Assembly (NCBI GenBank): GCA_036768485.1
Contig: JAVLUZ010000547.1
Span: 248,001-312,000, forward strand
DNA from: Mermis nigrescens
Lineage: Eukaryota; Nematoda; Enoplea; Mermithida; Mermithidae
Direction: 5' to 3'
Length of the DNA: 64,000 nt
Positions within the stretch are counted from its first letter, which is position 1, and the number at the start of each line of letters is the position of its first letter. Below the pieces are notes generated by a model. That model did no database searches. It had not been told where the DNA came from and saw only the letters and a program-made list of their open reading frames with translations. This document shows positions 1 through 10,545 of the stretch, piece by piece. The position numbers were made by a program, and so were the translations under genes.

Positions 1-1480
1 GTCCTCAGACCTATTTTGGACCAAAAGAATATTTTGCGCGATAGAAACCAAGAAGTTTCACTCTAGAATACTTAAGGCGAAACAAATTACGAATTTCGAT
101 CTTACTAGCACTCTGAACAATAAACACAACAACAAAGAGCTCTATTCCGGGCTGTCATCTTCTATAAAAATTTTGCAATAATTTTTATAGTTTTTTGGTT
201 CGAAAAAGGATTGAAGAATTCTGATGAAAATATGTTACGAAAAAGGTTTTACCCAAACTAATTCCGGCGATGGCAAATGTCGAAGCCGACCAAATCCAAT
301 TCCCACAACTATCTGCGTTATAGTGCAACTCTAGGTAGTTACTTTTCTAGCTTTTATATACACCAAACAATTTAACAGACTATGGCGTTCACAAGGTCGA
401 TGTCGACACGCCAGGAAATAAAAAGAACGCACTAACGCTACTCAAGCCGAACCAATAATGGCTGAGGGGGATTTACAGTAGGAGAGAAAAAGAAAAGAGA
501 ATGTAATGTTTTTATAACAAACATGAGCGCTACTTGCGCATGGATTTTTTTCCGTTTTCTGCACAGGCTTAACGTGAATAGCGGTCATGTCGCCTATGTT
601 TTAAATGTAAAGAAATAGAAGGGGAATTATTTGGGTTCCACAGGCGAAACGCATTAGTGTGTCTCTCGCAACACATAGCGAAGTAGGTCCAACCAAATGA
701 CGCTGCGTGACTGGATCGCCTCCGCACGTCCTACTGTCGGAATCTATCCGACTGTAAAGTGGTCGGTAAACATGGCTGGATCGCCAAATTGGAACTCAAA
801 GACCGGATGGTCATACTAGACGCACTAAGGTGCGCCTTGGTCGTTAGTGTAAACGACTCGTGTAGATACTATATTCAGTCTACAATAATACAACGCTGCA
901 CAGAAACACTGGCATGCTATGTATGTACGATCCTGATTGTTGGATCCTGAATGTAATATAGATTATTTTGCACGTAGGTGGTCTCTTCCTTTTTGACAAC
1001 AGATAAAAAATGAAGGAAAATATTCTTAAAGTCTATTCTATCCCAAATGGCCCTTTTTCACTTAACGTATTATTACTGTAGCAGAATTTTCTATGGTCTG
1101 GGTTGTCACGGTAGTTTGTTAAATATGTCACATGTTAAACAAATCACACTAAACAACATTAAGAAAATTTTAAAGCACCCAGTCGTAAAAGAGAACATAA
1201 CTGAAGAAGCCATTTGTGTTGTGAATAACTGAATACAGTAATAAGAATTTAGCGAAAATGGGCCGTTTGGAATGGAACAGACTATATTAGTTCGTTTAAA
1301 ACTGTTTTTCGAAAAATCTTATATTTATGAGCAGTAACAATTTAGTTTAAAGTTTAACAATTCGCGTTGTTAAACTTCAGATAGTTAACAGTCAGTAGCA
1401 GTTTGTTCCGAAGAATAATTCGAAATGTTATATTTGTTCGTTTTGTAGTTTACTGCTGATTGCCTTTCTATGAGTCTATT
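1..1480. other. 5' flank, no supported gene
   Basis: I see no gene here that I can defend. Short open frames exist around 759-950 and 1047-1232, but they lack recognisable motifs or clear splice signals. Promoter or 5' untranslated sequence of gene A may lie just before 1481, but no distinct core promoter element stands out. Confidence 0.4.
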
Positions 1481-1681
1481 ATGATAACTCATCGTGCGTT
1501 AAATAGAGTCAGAGGCAAGCAAGTTGCATCAACGGATGATGATGGCGACTTATCCGCTTTCAGATTGACCATCGAAGAGATATTGAAGAATGATAAGCTC
1601 AATCAGAAGGCATGCCAACTGCTGAAGGAAAAGCTAGAAAAATTGTTTAGAAGACGAATTAAACTATCCTCGAAACTGGAG
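1481..1681 (+). CDS. Gene A exon 1, unidentified small charged protein
   Basis: This is a 67-codon open segment. The ATG at 1481 is the first one after an in-frame stop at 1457, and the segment ends at a good donor (GAG|GTAGGT) in phase 0. The product starts MITHRALNRV, has an acidic TDDDGD patch, then a long Lys/Glu/Leu-rich stretch that looks like an amphipathic helix or coiled coil. It joins in frame to the exon at 3324. I do not recognise the family. An upstream coding exon spliced near 1448 cannot be excluded. Confidence 0.5.
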
Positions 1682-2103
1682 GTAGGTACGTACGAAGCAT
1701 TATTATTTTCTTTTTGAGAGCCGCGGTTTGGTACTTATTTCCATATTCGACAACAAGAAACGCAAGAGGTCGCTACTCGCTATGAATACTTAAAGAAATC
1801 TGTGCTGATAATCAGAAAAATGTTCCATTATGAAATTTCAGTTACGACCATAGGTGGGCAGCATCAAAATTCTGGCAAATATTGAGAATAGGGTGACCTT
1901 CTAGAAATTAACTTTGCACGGATGATTTAATCTAATTAAGGGTCAAGGAATTCAAATCTGAAAGAATTAGGTGTCGGTCGGCATTATTGACCGAGTAACA
2001 GGCTGTTGAACTTCATGTGTTTAAGGATAACAAATTAATTGAGACGAACTGAGCTATTCTCAATTTTGCCGTTTTTACTTCCATTATACTTAGGCTTAGG
2101 CTT

Positions 2104-2255
2104 AGTATATCTGAAAAGGTGTTTAAAGCTGCTTAGGTCGAGGTCGCTTCCGCTCAGGTCGATGTATAGATGCTTAGGTCTAAGTATATCTGAAAAGGTG
2201 TTCAAAGCTGCTTAGGTCGAGGTCGCTCCCGCTCAGGTCGATGTATAGATGCTTA
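2104..2255. repeat. 79-bp tandem duplication
   Basis: Two adjacent copies of a 79-bp unit begin at 2104 and 2183 (AGTATATCTGAAAAGGTG...) and differ by only a few bases. They lie in the intron of gene A, directly before a foldback element. Confidence 0.8.
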
Positions 2256-2268
2256 TACTAACGTACAA

Positions 2269-2483
2269 ATTTTCAAAAAAAACGTGATTTTATGCCTTTT
2301 CAAGCAATAATCTATAACGAAGATGTTTAAAACACGATCTGTCACCATGAGAGTGAAAAAAATCTTTGAAAAAATTTTTCTTCGAAAAATTTTTTTCACT
2401 CACATTGTTTTCCGACAGTTTTTTCGACTTCCAAGTTAAAGATTATTGTTTGAAAAGGCTTAAAATCACGTTTTTTTGAAAAT
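2269..2483. mobile_element. Foldback MITE with about 44-bp inverted arms
   Basis: Positions 2269-2313 (TTTTCAAAAAAAACGTGATT and onward) are the reverse complement, with few mismatches, of 2440-2483. The centre holds a second, smaller hairpin of A/T runs around 2350-2400. There is no coding capacity. This is a non-autonomous inverted-repeat element inside the intron of gene A. Confidence 0.7.
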
Positions 2484-2511
2484 ATGACAAGGTCACTTTA
2501 TTCTCAATATA

Positions 2512-2766
2512 CATTTTGGAATTCTCGGGAGGGGGGTGGTGAAAAAATTTTCAAAGGTCAAAAAATGGTCTTAAAAGTGGTCGTATGGCAAAAAAACACC
2601 ATATTTCGACGTTTCTCATCGAGCACTATCCAATGGCATCAAAAAATCGCTGAAAAAGCAAACAAATTTTCAAAATTTGAATTCTGGGGGTATTTTGATT
2701 TCTGGGGGGTATTTTAACTTCTGAGGGGTGCATTGCATACCCCCAAACCCCCCACGCTCATGTGTG
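2512..2766 (+). mobile_element. Degraded copy of hAT-like MITE family 1
   Basis: The segment matches the internal sequence of the family seen intact at 59764 and 18188: the AAAAATGGTCTTAAAA block, GGCATCAAAAAAT, the G-run, and an end like CATGTGTG. The left end is lost or diverged, and I find no matching target duplication. It lies in the intron of gene A. Confidence 0.65.
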
Positions 2767-3323
2767 GTTACGACGACTAGTAGTCGAGGATACAATTTGA
2801 TTACGATTCGTTCGTATATTACAAGCGTTTCCCCTTTGTGCTTTTCCCCATACAAATTTTTTCTTCGTACTTTCCGTTCTTTCTATTCTTTAATGCCAGT
2901 TCATTTTGGATCAGGATGTTATCGATTTTTAATTTTGTATAGGAAAGTCATGCAAAATGATACCTATCAAGTTAGTCGACCAATTATCAATTTTTAGGTG
3001 GCACACATGGTGTATAGACGCCTTGACGCGAAAGTATGTACTTATCTTCGAAACATGTAAACGTATGAGAATTAATCGAATTTACAGCCAATTTTTTGAC
3101 ATATGACGATGTATGGGGGTGGAAATTTTTCGCTCCAAATTCCCAAATGTTCATATATGTATAATATCAGGAAGTCATAAATACGATAAAAAGAATGTAA
3201 AAAAAGGAAATTAAAATAACAAAGAAGCAGATTTGATGAAAAAATAATGTCAATTAATCAAAATAAAGAAAAAAATTTAAAAAATTAAACAAAAGAAAAA
3301 AGGTAAAATTAATTCATTTGCAG

Positions 3324-3746
3324 GTTGTTCTAGAAAGTACAAAGTCTACTGCATTAAAAAATAAGCGAATGTTGAATTGCGCACGGGGCATGTTGTGCAC
3401 TGGACAAATGCCATTGGTTAAACCATTCGACGATCTACTGCCCACTGACGCCAGCTCCATCGTCGTTAGCATAGAACGTATGTTTCACGGCGAACAAGCC
3501 GAGCTCGCTCAGCGGCAAGCCGACGTTAGTCGGATGAGTCGGGGAGTAGTGACCGATCAACAGCTGCTAATAGAATTAAATCAGCCGAAACCAGTGACTG
3601 ATCACAAAACTTACTCGAATCTTTCTCAGGGACTTAAAGAACTGGAACACTATTGGTTGCTTTCGCTACGCGACGTCTTAGGGTACGATCATTGGACTCC
3701 GAGCATACATGCACAAGAGCTTTTGGGAAAACCCCAGAATGAATAA
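3324..3746 (+). CDS. Gene A exon 2, probable terminal exon
   Basis: The exon follows an acceptor (TTTGCAG) and is open in phase 0 for 140 codons, ending TAA at 3744-3746. Joined to exon 1 it gives a 207-residue, charged, Leu/Glu/Gln-rich protein with no signal peptide or membrane segment. Coding-like features are the long open frame and GC content above its surroundings. I do not recognise the family. A possible alternative is a donor (GG|GTACGA near 3681) that would join in phase to an acceptor at about 4046 and fuse genes A and B. Confidence 0.5.
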   Translation, partial: VVLESTKSTALKNKRMLNCARGMLCTGQMPLVKPFDDLLPTDASSIVVSIERMFHGEQAELAQRQADVSRMSRGVVTDQQLLIELNQPKPVTDHKTYSNLSQGLKELEHYWLLSLRDVLGYDHWTPSIHAQELLGKPQNE

Positions 3747-3747
3747 A
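3742..3747 (+). terminator. Poly(A) signal overlapping the gene A stop codon
   Basis: AATAAA starts two bases before the TAA stop codon of gene A and includes all of it. If used, the 3' untranslated region would be very short. Confidence 0.4.
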
Positions 3748-4065
3748 AGGAAAATTTTTTGGGTAATTGAACAGCGTGAAGGCTAAAATGAAAGGAAATC
3801 GAAAAAATTCCTTAAAAGTGCTCGAAATTGATCAGAAACTGTGAATTAAGGCAGAATATGACTTTTCTTTACACTAAAAGCATACTACATACACATACTT
3901 GTCTCTGAAATCATTCTAAGACTATTGTTCCTATAATTCTGCTTAAGACAAAGTATCTAGTACCTACTGCGGTAAAAAAATGTATGGACAACTATTCTAA
4001 ATGTTGTTATTATGCTGAAAAACTAATTATGAATAAATTAAATAATCAGGAATCGATCGCACGCT

Positions 4066-4401
4066 ATGATTAGCGTCAATATGTCGTCATTCACCGTTTT
4101 TGGCAAAAATCTGGGAGCATTGTTCGATTCAATAGCCAGTTTATTAGACATTCAGCGTCAAAAAACGGACACTTTTTATAAATCCGTTCGGCACAACACG
4201 GAGGAACACGGCTCCTTGCTTGAAAAGTTGCGCTCTCGATGCGCCCATTTAGGAATCTTGCGGGCCTCAATTTTGAACAGCACGGCGTCACTTTATTGCG
4301 CGGCGCGTATTCAAGCCGACACTAATTTGATCGAAAATTACGATGCTCTGAAGTCTATGTTGATCCACCGATCTGGTTTTATGCGACACTTGGAGCATGG
4401 G
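4066..4401 (+). CDS. Gene B exon 1, unidentified helical protein
   Basis: The open frame runs from ATG 4066 (a second ATG at 4081 gives MSSFTVFGKN) and encodes about 112 residues rich in Leu, Ser and charged residues, with no membrane segment. I end it at a weak donor (GGG|GTGATT) that preserves phase 0 with the next exon. If that donor is unused the frame stops at 4413. GC content and codon quality are higher than the surroundings. A possible acceptor before 4047 (AATCAG) means this could also be an internal exon. Confidence 0.4.
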
Positions 4402-4413
4402 GTGATTCTATGA

Positions 4414-6041
4414 ATTCAATTTACGACATAACATGTGTACCTCGTAGTGTGAGTAGCGCAGCTGGCCTTCTGAATTCAGGGAAGTGCCAAAATTTTGAAG
4501 TTGGATTTCTACACAACTACTGGTTGATATGCAAAAATAACTTCTGGACAATAACACTTTATTGTCTTTGTCTTTTTTGGCTTATTAGCTCAAAAACTGC
4601 TGAAATCTATGCTAGCGGTCTCTCAGATACGATTTAAGAATTTTCAATTTTTTCCATTCGGGGTACCTTGTTAGAAGTATTCATACTTCCAAAATTGGGG
4701 GAATAGAGACTTCCTCCCCCATAGCTACGCCCCTGCGTAGTGTACATAAATGTGTATACATTTTAGATTTTTTCCTAGTAATTTGAACCTTGTGCACATA
4801 TGAAACTAATTTTAGAATAAAAATATTATTAACAAGAAAGTTAATCACGGAATAGTTACCTATGCAAAAGTTAAGTGAACTGCAATGAGTTAAACTTTAA
4901 AGTGATCTAAGTGATATACCGGTATTACAGCACGGAGATTTGAAAAGTATTGTTTTGTTGCAACAAATTACATTTCTATTCTAGAACAATGACACAATGA
5001 CCTTATTCATTTCATTAGGTAGTGTATACTCTTAAATATCAAAATAGTTTTAAGAGTTGCTAAATTGCCCAGAAGGAGAGAATGGAAAATTTTATGGGGT
5101 AATTAGGCAAAAATTAGGGTTAAAACGAATAGAAATTTAAAATGTTGTAATCACTAGGAAAACATGTTTTGATGTACTCGTTATCAGTACCACTACATTT
5201 TGAAAAAAAGAGATTGCCATTTGTTGAACCGAAATAATTTGTGATAACTTAAGACTGGCCTTGCAGTACAGCTTGCAATGACTCATATCACAACCGCAGG
5301 CGCAAATCACGGCTCTTCTGATGATCAACGAGAGATTTTTTGAACGTAATAGCCATGAAAATTAGTATGAACGTGATAGCATTAGAACTACTATTATTGA
5401 GGTCGGTTCCAAGCACTTTTGCAAAGAAGTTTCGATATTTTTTTCGTTTTTGACCTTAGTTTTACCCGAAAATTTTGATATTTGTCTTTTCAGGGTTTTA
5501 GACCAAACATTAGCAGCAACAAAATTCTGTGGGGTCCGATGAGGGCTAAATTGCCAAAAAATAGCACCGAAAATTCAAATCTACGGTCTATTGATTTTTG
5601 GGGGTCTTCCATATTCTTGGGGGTCCAGCAGACAACAAAGACCCCCTACGTCCACGTTTGGTTTAGACCCCTATCCTGGCTTGCTTGTCTGGTTCCTAGT
5701 TACCAACCCAATCATGATGAACAACATGGTCGGTCTGGAAGGATCCCTGTCTGAGGGAAATCAACCGGAAAGCTTTTTTTGAGGTAAAAAGCCCTTTCCG
5801 TATAAATGTTGGAATATCGTAAGACTGCCTTAGTTGACAGTTTCTGATCGATTCTATGCACTAAAAATTTTTGTTTTTTGGCCCCCATGAAAATTCTATC
5901 TTAAATTTTATCTTAAAATTTTATCAAAATTTTATCTTATTGATGGAGCTCCCAGTTCCTCTATTATAACATTGAAGCCTTTCCATAATCTTCTCTGCTG
6001 CATGGATTTTCAATAAAATTATCGGTATTCATGTACGCGAG
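4414..6041. other. Probable intron of gene B
   Basis: No coding segment is evident. Near 4718-4736 lies CATAGCTACGCCCCTG, which is the reverse complement of a hAT-like end seen elsewhere in the window, but I cannot find its partner. The stretch 5595-5660 has G-runs and C-runs reminiscent of the window's MITEs. Confidence 0.4.
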
Positions 6042-6278
6042 CAGCCGATTTCGTTGCGAAAGTTGTACATAATTGCGAAACAAAATTTGGAGTTGGAAAG
6101 ACTATTTTCCGAAAGCAAAGATGCCGAAAAAGAGAGCGAGCATATGAAAAAGCTTTTGGAATCAAAGAAACAAATCGGGACTCGCATATCTCGTCCTAAA
6201 ACACCGTCTACGACTAATCTAATCCTTAAATACGACCCAAGCGTACAACAAGCGTCAGTCGCGTCTATTGAGACAATT
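6042..6278 (+). CDS. Gene B exon 2, coiled-coil segment
   Basis: This is a 79-codon phase-0 segment between a possible acceptor (GCGAG or GAGCAG) and the donor ATT|GTAAGC. Its first half is strongly coiled-coil-like, with repeated Leu at heptad spacing between Glu and Lys (KQNLELERLFSESKDAEKE). The second half is Ser/Thr/Pro-richer and probably disordered. I do not recognise a family. Confidence 0.45.
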
Positions 6279-6314
6279 GTAAGCAAAATTTATAAGTATG
6301 AAATAGATGCAATA

Positions 6315-9021
6315 TCATAGGTAGCGCGTTAGCGTGTACCTGTAATATATGTACTTGGGTACCCCAACATATGTCTACCCCCTACAGCAACACTGGGACA
6401 CTTCTATATTGTACGGTTTTCTTTAAAAGATAGATAATAAAAAAATTCGATGCAAGTTTTTTAAAATATTTTTTACACTTCTACCTGTTGTGTAAAGAGC
6501 ATGTAAAGTTTTACTGAAACGTTATAACATAGTTCTTTAAATTTTGGTCGGTCACACGACTTTTCTAGCTCAGTTTGCATTCTGTTAAGTCTGGTTTTTT
6601 TAATGTAGACGATTGAGTAAGCTCAAAACGCTGTCTTTGATTTTGTAAAACGACCGATTTTTGTAGGGGCAGTGTAAAGAGTGGAAAAATCTTGGGTTGA
6701 AAAAACACATTCAAGTCGAGTTTTTGACTTGTTTACAACTGCCAAATTCTTTGTAAAAAAGTCACCCGAAAACCTATTCATGAAAATGTACTACGTTTTA
6801 ATGGCTTCTTTTGGCTTACCTTCAAACTTTTTTACACTCAATACGGGTTTTTCAAACTTTACACTCTAGTGGATGGTGTCAAAAACAGATTTTGTCTCAG
6901 ATTTCTCTGTCAACTTCTCTGGTTATAAGTCGGGACAAACTGAATAGAACAAAATTAAAGCATGTTCCAAGAACTACAGGTCGCAGCAAATTGCATTCTA
7001 AAAAACTCAATATTGAGTTATTTCTTGAGGTGTAAAGTCTCGAAATCAGGGGTGTAACATCGGGTGAAAAAACACGTTTTTCCCTTTTTTGATTGGTTAC
7101 TATCTGAAATATTTTGCGGGACAGAAGTCTTGCTACACACAAACGTACTACAATCAAGGGCTACAAACTGGCCCAAACTGAATTTCTTTATGCTTGATAG
7201 GGAGTTAGGTTCCGATTATAAAGTTTACAATCTGGTGTATGGTGGAAAATACGTTTCTGTCCCTTTTTTGTGCGCCAATTTCACCGTTTAGAAGTTGGAA
7301 TAAGTCGAACAGGATAAAAATAAAGTACTTACAAAGGGGTATACGTCACAGCTGATTGTGTTTATTTACATCGATATTGAGCGTTTTTGGGAGGTGTAAA
7401 GTTAAAAATTGGGGGCGTTAAACGTGTCTCGTCTGTTTTTTCTGACAACTTTTCCGCTTATGAGTCTGAACCTGATCAAAAGTCTAAAAATGTACCAAGG
7501 GTCAAAGGTGATACGTCAGTTAGGCGCGTTTGTTCACACTCAACAGTGTGGAAATGGTTTATATTCAATACTTATTTGCCTGTAGACCATTGTGAAGAGT
7601 CAACTTATTCATAAATATTGATCGAAATATCAGAGTAATACCAAAATTACGAATCCGACTAAAATCTTCTTATTACTCAGGGGTTGTGTACAGTTTACAC
7701 TAAAAATTAAGTTAAGTTCTAGAGCGTTGCGGAAGTAAAATTTTTTTAAATGTGCTATGTAAAGCCAGAATCACGAATCTGACTGTTGCTCTTCTCTACA
7801 CTCAGCAGCTGTGTAATGTCGACACTATTCATTTATTTTTGATGTATTAAGTTTACACTACAAAGTTATTGTACTTCCAGAGCATTTCAAAGCATGAATT
7901 TTTTTCAAAACATGTCCCAAAAGATCAGGATTACGAATGTGACTGTATTTTTTCTTTAAAACTCAGTTGTTGTGTAAAATTTACACTAAAAATTTACTTT
8001 AGTTTCGGAGCATTGCAAAACCTTATTTTTTAAATATTCTATGTAACGTTAGGATTAAAACTCTGAACGTAAGTGTTCATTACACCCAGTAGTTGGGTTA
8101 AATTTATGCTGAAAACATTTGATCGGTTTAAATAAAGTAAGGTTGTCTTGTTTGAAAAAGATAATGCGGATGTTCAGACTAATATTGTTTTCCGCGTTCT
8201 TGAACTGCTGTCACTGTTGTGGCATGTTACCGTATGTGTTTACTGAGTCAATCAAAATCACGCTAATTAAAAGTTGGGTATTAAGCAAAGAAAAATGCTC
8301 CGACGGAACAAATAGGACGAATATACTTGGAATTACGCATCAAGACGAATATACTTCGAATTACGCGTCAGGACGAATATACTTCGAATTACGCATCATT
8401 AAGGACATAAAAGGGGGTACTAGGGAAAAGTTACCTATGTTGGAAGAATCCACTAAAAATACGACTTCCGCTGAAAAACGCTAAAAAATCGAAGTATATT
8501 ATGCAGCTTCTAAAAAAGCGCACCTTCACAAAACGTTGTTAACTGCCTTAGAAAAAGAGATAATACGGAAGCCTTGATGTGTTTTAATAACCGATTTACT
8601 TTCTTATCGATATCAAATTTTTCTTTCAATATCTAACCAAGATTTGGTTATCGTCAATGGCTACATAAATAAATTATGACAAGCACACCATTTTGTTAAT
8701 AGCTGTCCCATAGCAATGCGTGCCATGCTAGTGTAAGAATGCATATAATGTCGCTTTTTGATTATTGATTGCTTCTCTTTTAGGAATAAGCTGTCCATGT
8801 TATTTATTTTTTCGCTGGAGGTGCAACTCCCTTCTGCAGGCCGCAGAATATACTTCGATTTTTTTACGTTTTTCAGCGAAAACCGTATTTTCGGCGGATT
8901 CTTACTACTTTCACAGGCATACATAGGTAACTTTTTCCTAGTCCCCTCCTTTTATATCCTTATTAATGCGTAATTCTAAGTGTATTTGTCCTTTTTGTTC
9001 CAACGGAGTATTTTTCTTTGC
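6315..9021 (-). mobile_element. Large non-autonomous element L, copy I
   Basis: Read on the minus strand, this copy runs from a foldback (9021 down to 8285) through AT-rich DNA full of GTGTAAA/TTTACAC motifs. It ends at a GC-rich hairpin (about 6317-6340, GGTAGCGCGTTAGCGTGTACC-like). The same order occurs on the plus strand at 19559-22949. There are no long open frames, so it is non-autonomous. It lies in the intron between gene B exons 2 and 3. Confidence 0.7.
8285..9021. repeat. Foldback head of element L, copy I
   Basis: The arms at about 8285-8511 and 8836-9021 are inverted copies that begin GCAAAGAAAAATGCTCCG and end with the reverse complement. The left arm has an internal triplication at 8316-8396 (about 27 bp each, GACGAATATACTT..). 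The same foldback recurs at 19559, 26638 and 62253. Confidence 0.8.
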
Positions 9022-9274
9022 TACTTACTAGATATTCGACTGTAGCTGAATTGAGGGAAATTTGTGCATATGGCAATATGTATGGACAACGCCTATATTA
9101 TGGTTTTAGAAATTTTTAAAGGTAAAAATTTGTTGAAAAATTAATGTTAGTGGCAAAAAACACTTTATGATTTGACGTTTCTCATCTAGCTCTATTCATT
9201 GGCATCAAAAATCGCGAAAAACGAAATAAATTTTAAAAATTTAATTTGGCGATCATTTGAATACTAATGGAGTC

Positions 9275-9537
9275 CATACTTGGGCAGCACCAAAATCCTT
9301 GGGGGGAGGTGCATGATTTTTAAAGGTCAAAAAATGGTCTTAAAAATGTAGGTATGGCAAAAAAAACATCATTTGTCAATGTTACTCATCAAGCACTATT
9401 CATTGGCATCAAAAAATTGCGAAAAAAAAAGAAAAAATTACAAAAATTGAATTCTGAGGGGGTGGTATTTTGGTTTCTGGAGAGGATGTTCGGTCTCTGA
9501 GGGGTGCATAACTCCCTAACCCCCATGCCCGTGTGTG
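9275..9537 (+). mobile_element. hAT-like MITE family 1, with 8-bp target duplication
   Basis: The element starts CATACTTGGGCAGCACC and ends CATGCCCGTGTGTG. It is flanked by ATGGAGTC (9267-9274) and ATTGGGTC (9538-9545), which match at 6 of 8 positions. The interior carries G-runs and the GGTCTTAAAAATG block typical of the family. Confidence 0.75.
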
Positions 9538-10021
9538 ATTGGGTCTAAATAGATACCCCCATATTCCTCTCCCAAGCCGATATGTGGATGGCAAGTGTGA
9601 AATCGGTAACATAAGTAGTTTAAATTTAGGCAACGACCATGATGCCTTGCACAATAATCAGTAGATTGGAATTTTGTAGTGCGAAATCAAGTACGAGTAT
9701 AGGCTGTCCACAAACGATTTTGTAGCGTCTTGTTCGAAACTTAATTTCCCGTTTTTTGCATAACATTCGTTTTAACCAAAACTTGCCATGCAGTGAATAG
9801 TCCGTTTTTATATTTGAGTGCTCTAAAATTGCTCTTTAACTAGGTTTCGTGATTACCTACGTCTATATTTTTTGTTTATCAAGCGCTAGCATTTAGAAAT
9901 ATACTAATCTAGTTGTAAAATCATGAGATGACGGATACGTTATGCACAATGTTACATTAGTCTGATAGTTATTAATCTGAAAAAGCTCGTCGATGCTAAA
10001 TAAGCCCTGAACATCTTTCAG

Positions 10022-10228
10022 CCTACAATGGAAGATGTGAAAATAAGTGCATCGATTAGACGAATGCAAGGTGTAAAGCAAAGGCAGGCGGATGAATTAG
10101 ATGCCCTAAGGCAAAAAGCTTTAGAAATAGGAGACTTAATGACGAAGGAGCAATCGCATGCCACAGAATTATTCAGCGATTCGATCAAACATCTAGAAAG
10201 CGTTAATAAAAAGAACACAGGCTTGAAG
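10022..10228 (+). CDS. Gene B exon 3, coiled-coil segment
   Basis: This 69-codon phase-0 exon lies between acceptor TTTCAG and a strong donor AAG|GTAAGT. The product (start PTMEDVKISASIRRMQG) is dominated by Lys, Gln, Glu and Leu with heptad-like spacing, consistent with coiled coil. The best splice signals in gene B are here, so this exon is likely genuine. The family is not recognised. Confidence 0.55.
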
Positions 10229-10545
10229 GTAAGTATAAACCTCAAAGTAGGTTCAACAGACGATTTTGCCAACAATCTGTGATACACTCATTATTTTCAA
10301 CTTGTCGGAGAATCTATCACTATTCTTCTTGACACATGTGGGCTGTAGAAGCTAAAGTAGTTCCAGAAAACTATGAGGCAAAGACAGCTCTTTCTCTGTT
10401 TCTCTCCCAAAAATATGAGCACTCGAAGTATCAATTATATCACAAATCACTTCTATGATGGAGCAATTTCTACGGAACTGTCGAATTGATTAAAGCAGAC
10501 AAAATCTTAATTTTTCAAACTTAGAATCACAAATTTTATTAGGCT

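Noticed and set aside
1125..1232. Short open frame MSHVKQITLNN and onward
   Set aside because: Composition is mildly coding-like, but there is no confirmed splice signal, family match or link to gene A.
4718..4736. CATAGCTACGCCCCTG as the right end of a hAT-like element
   Set aside because: No left end or matching 8-bp flank was found upstream.
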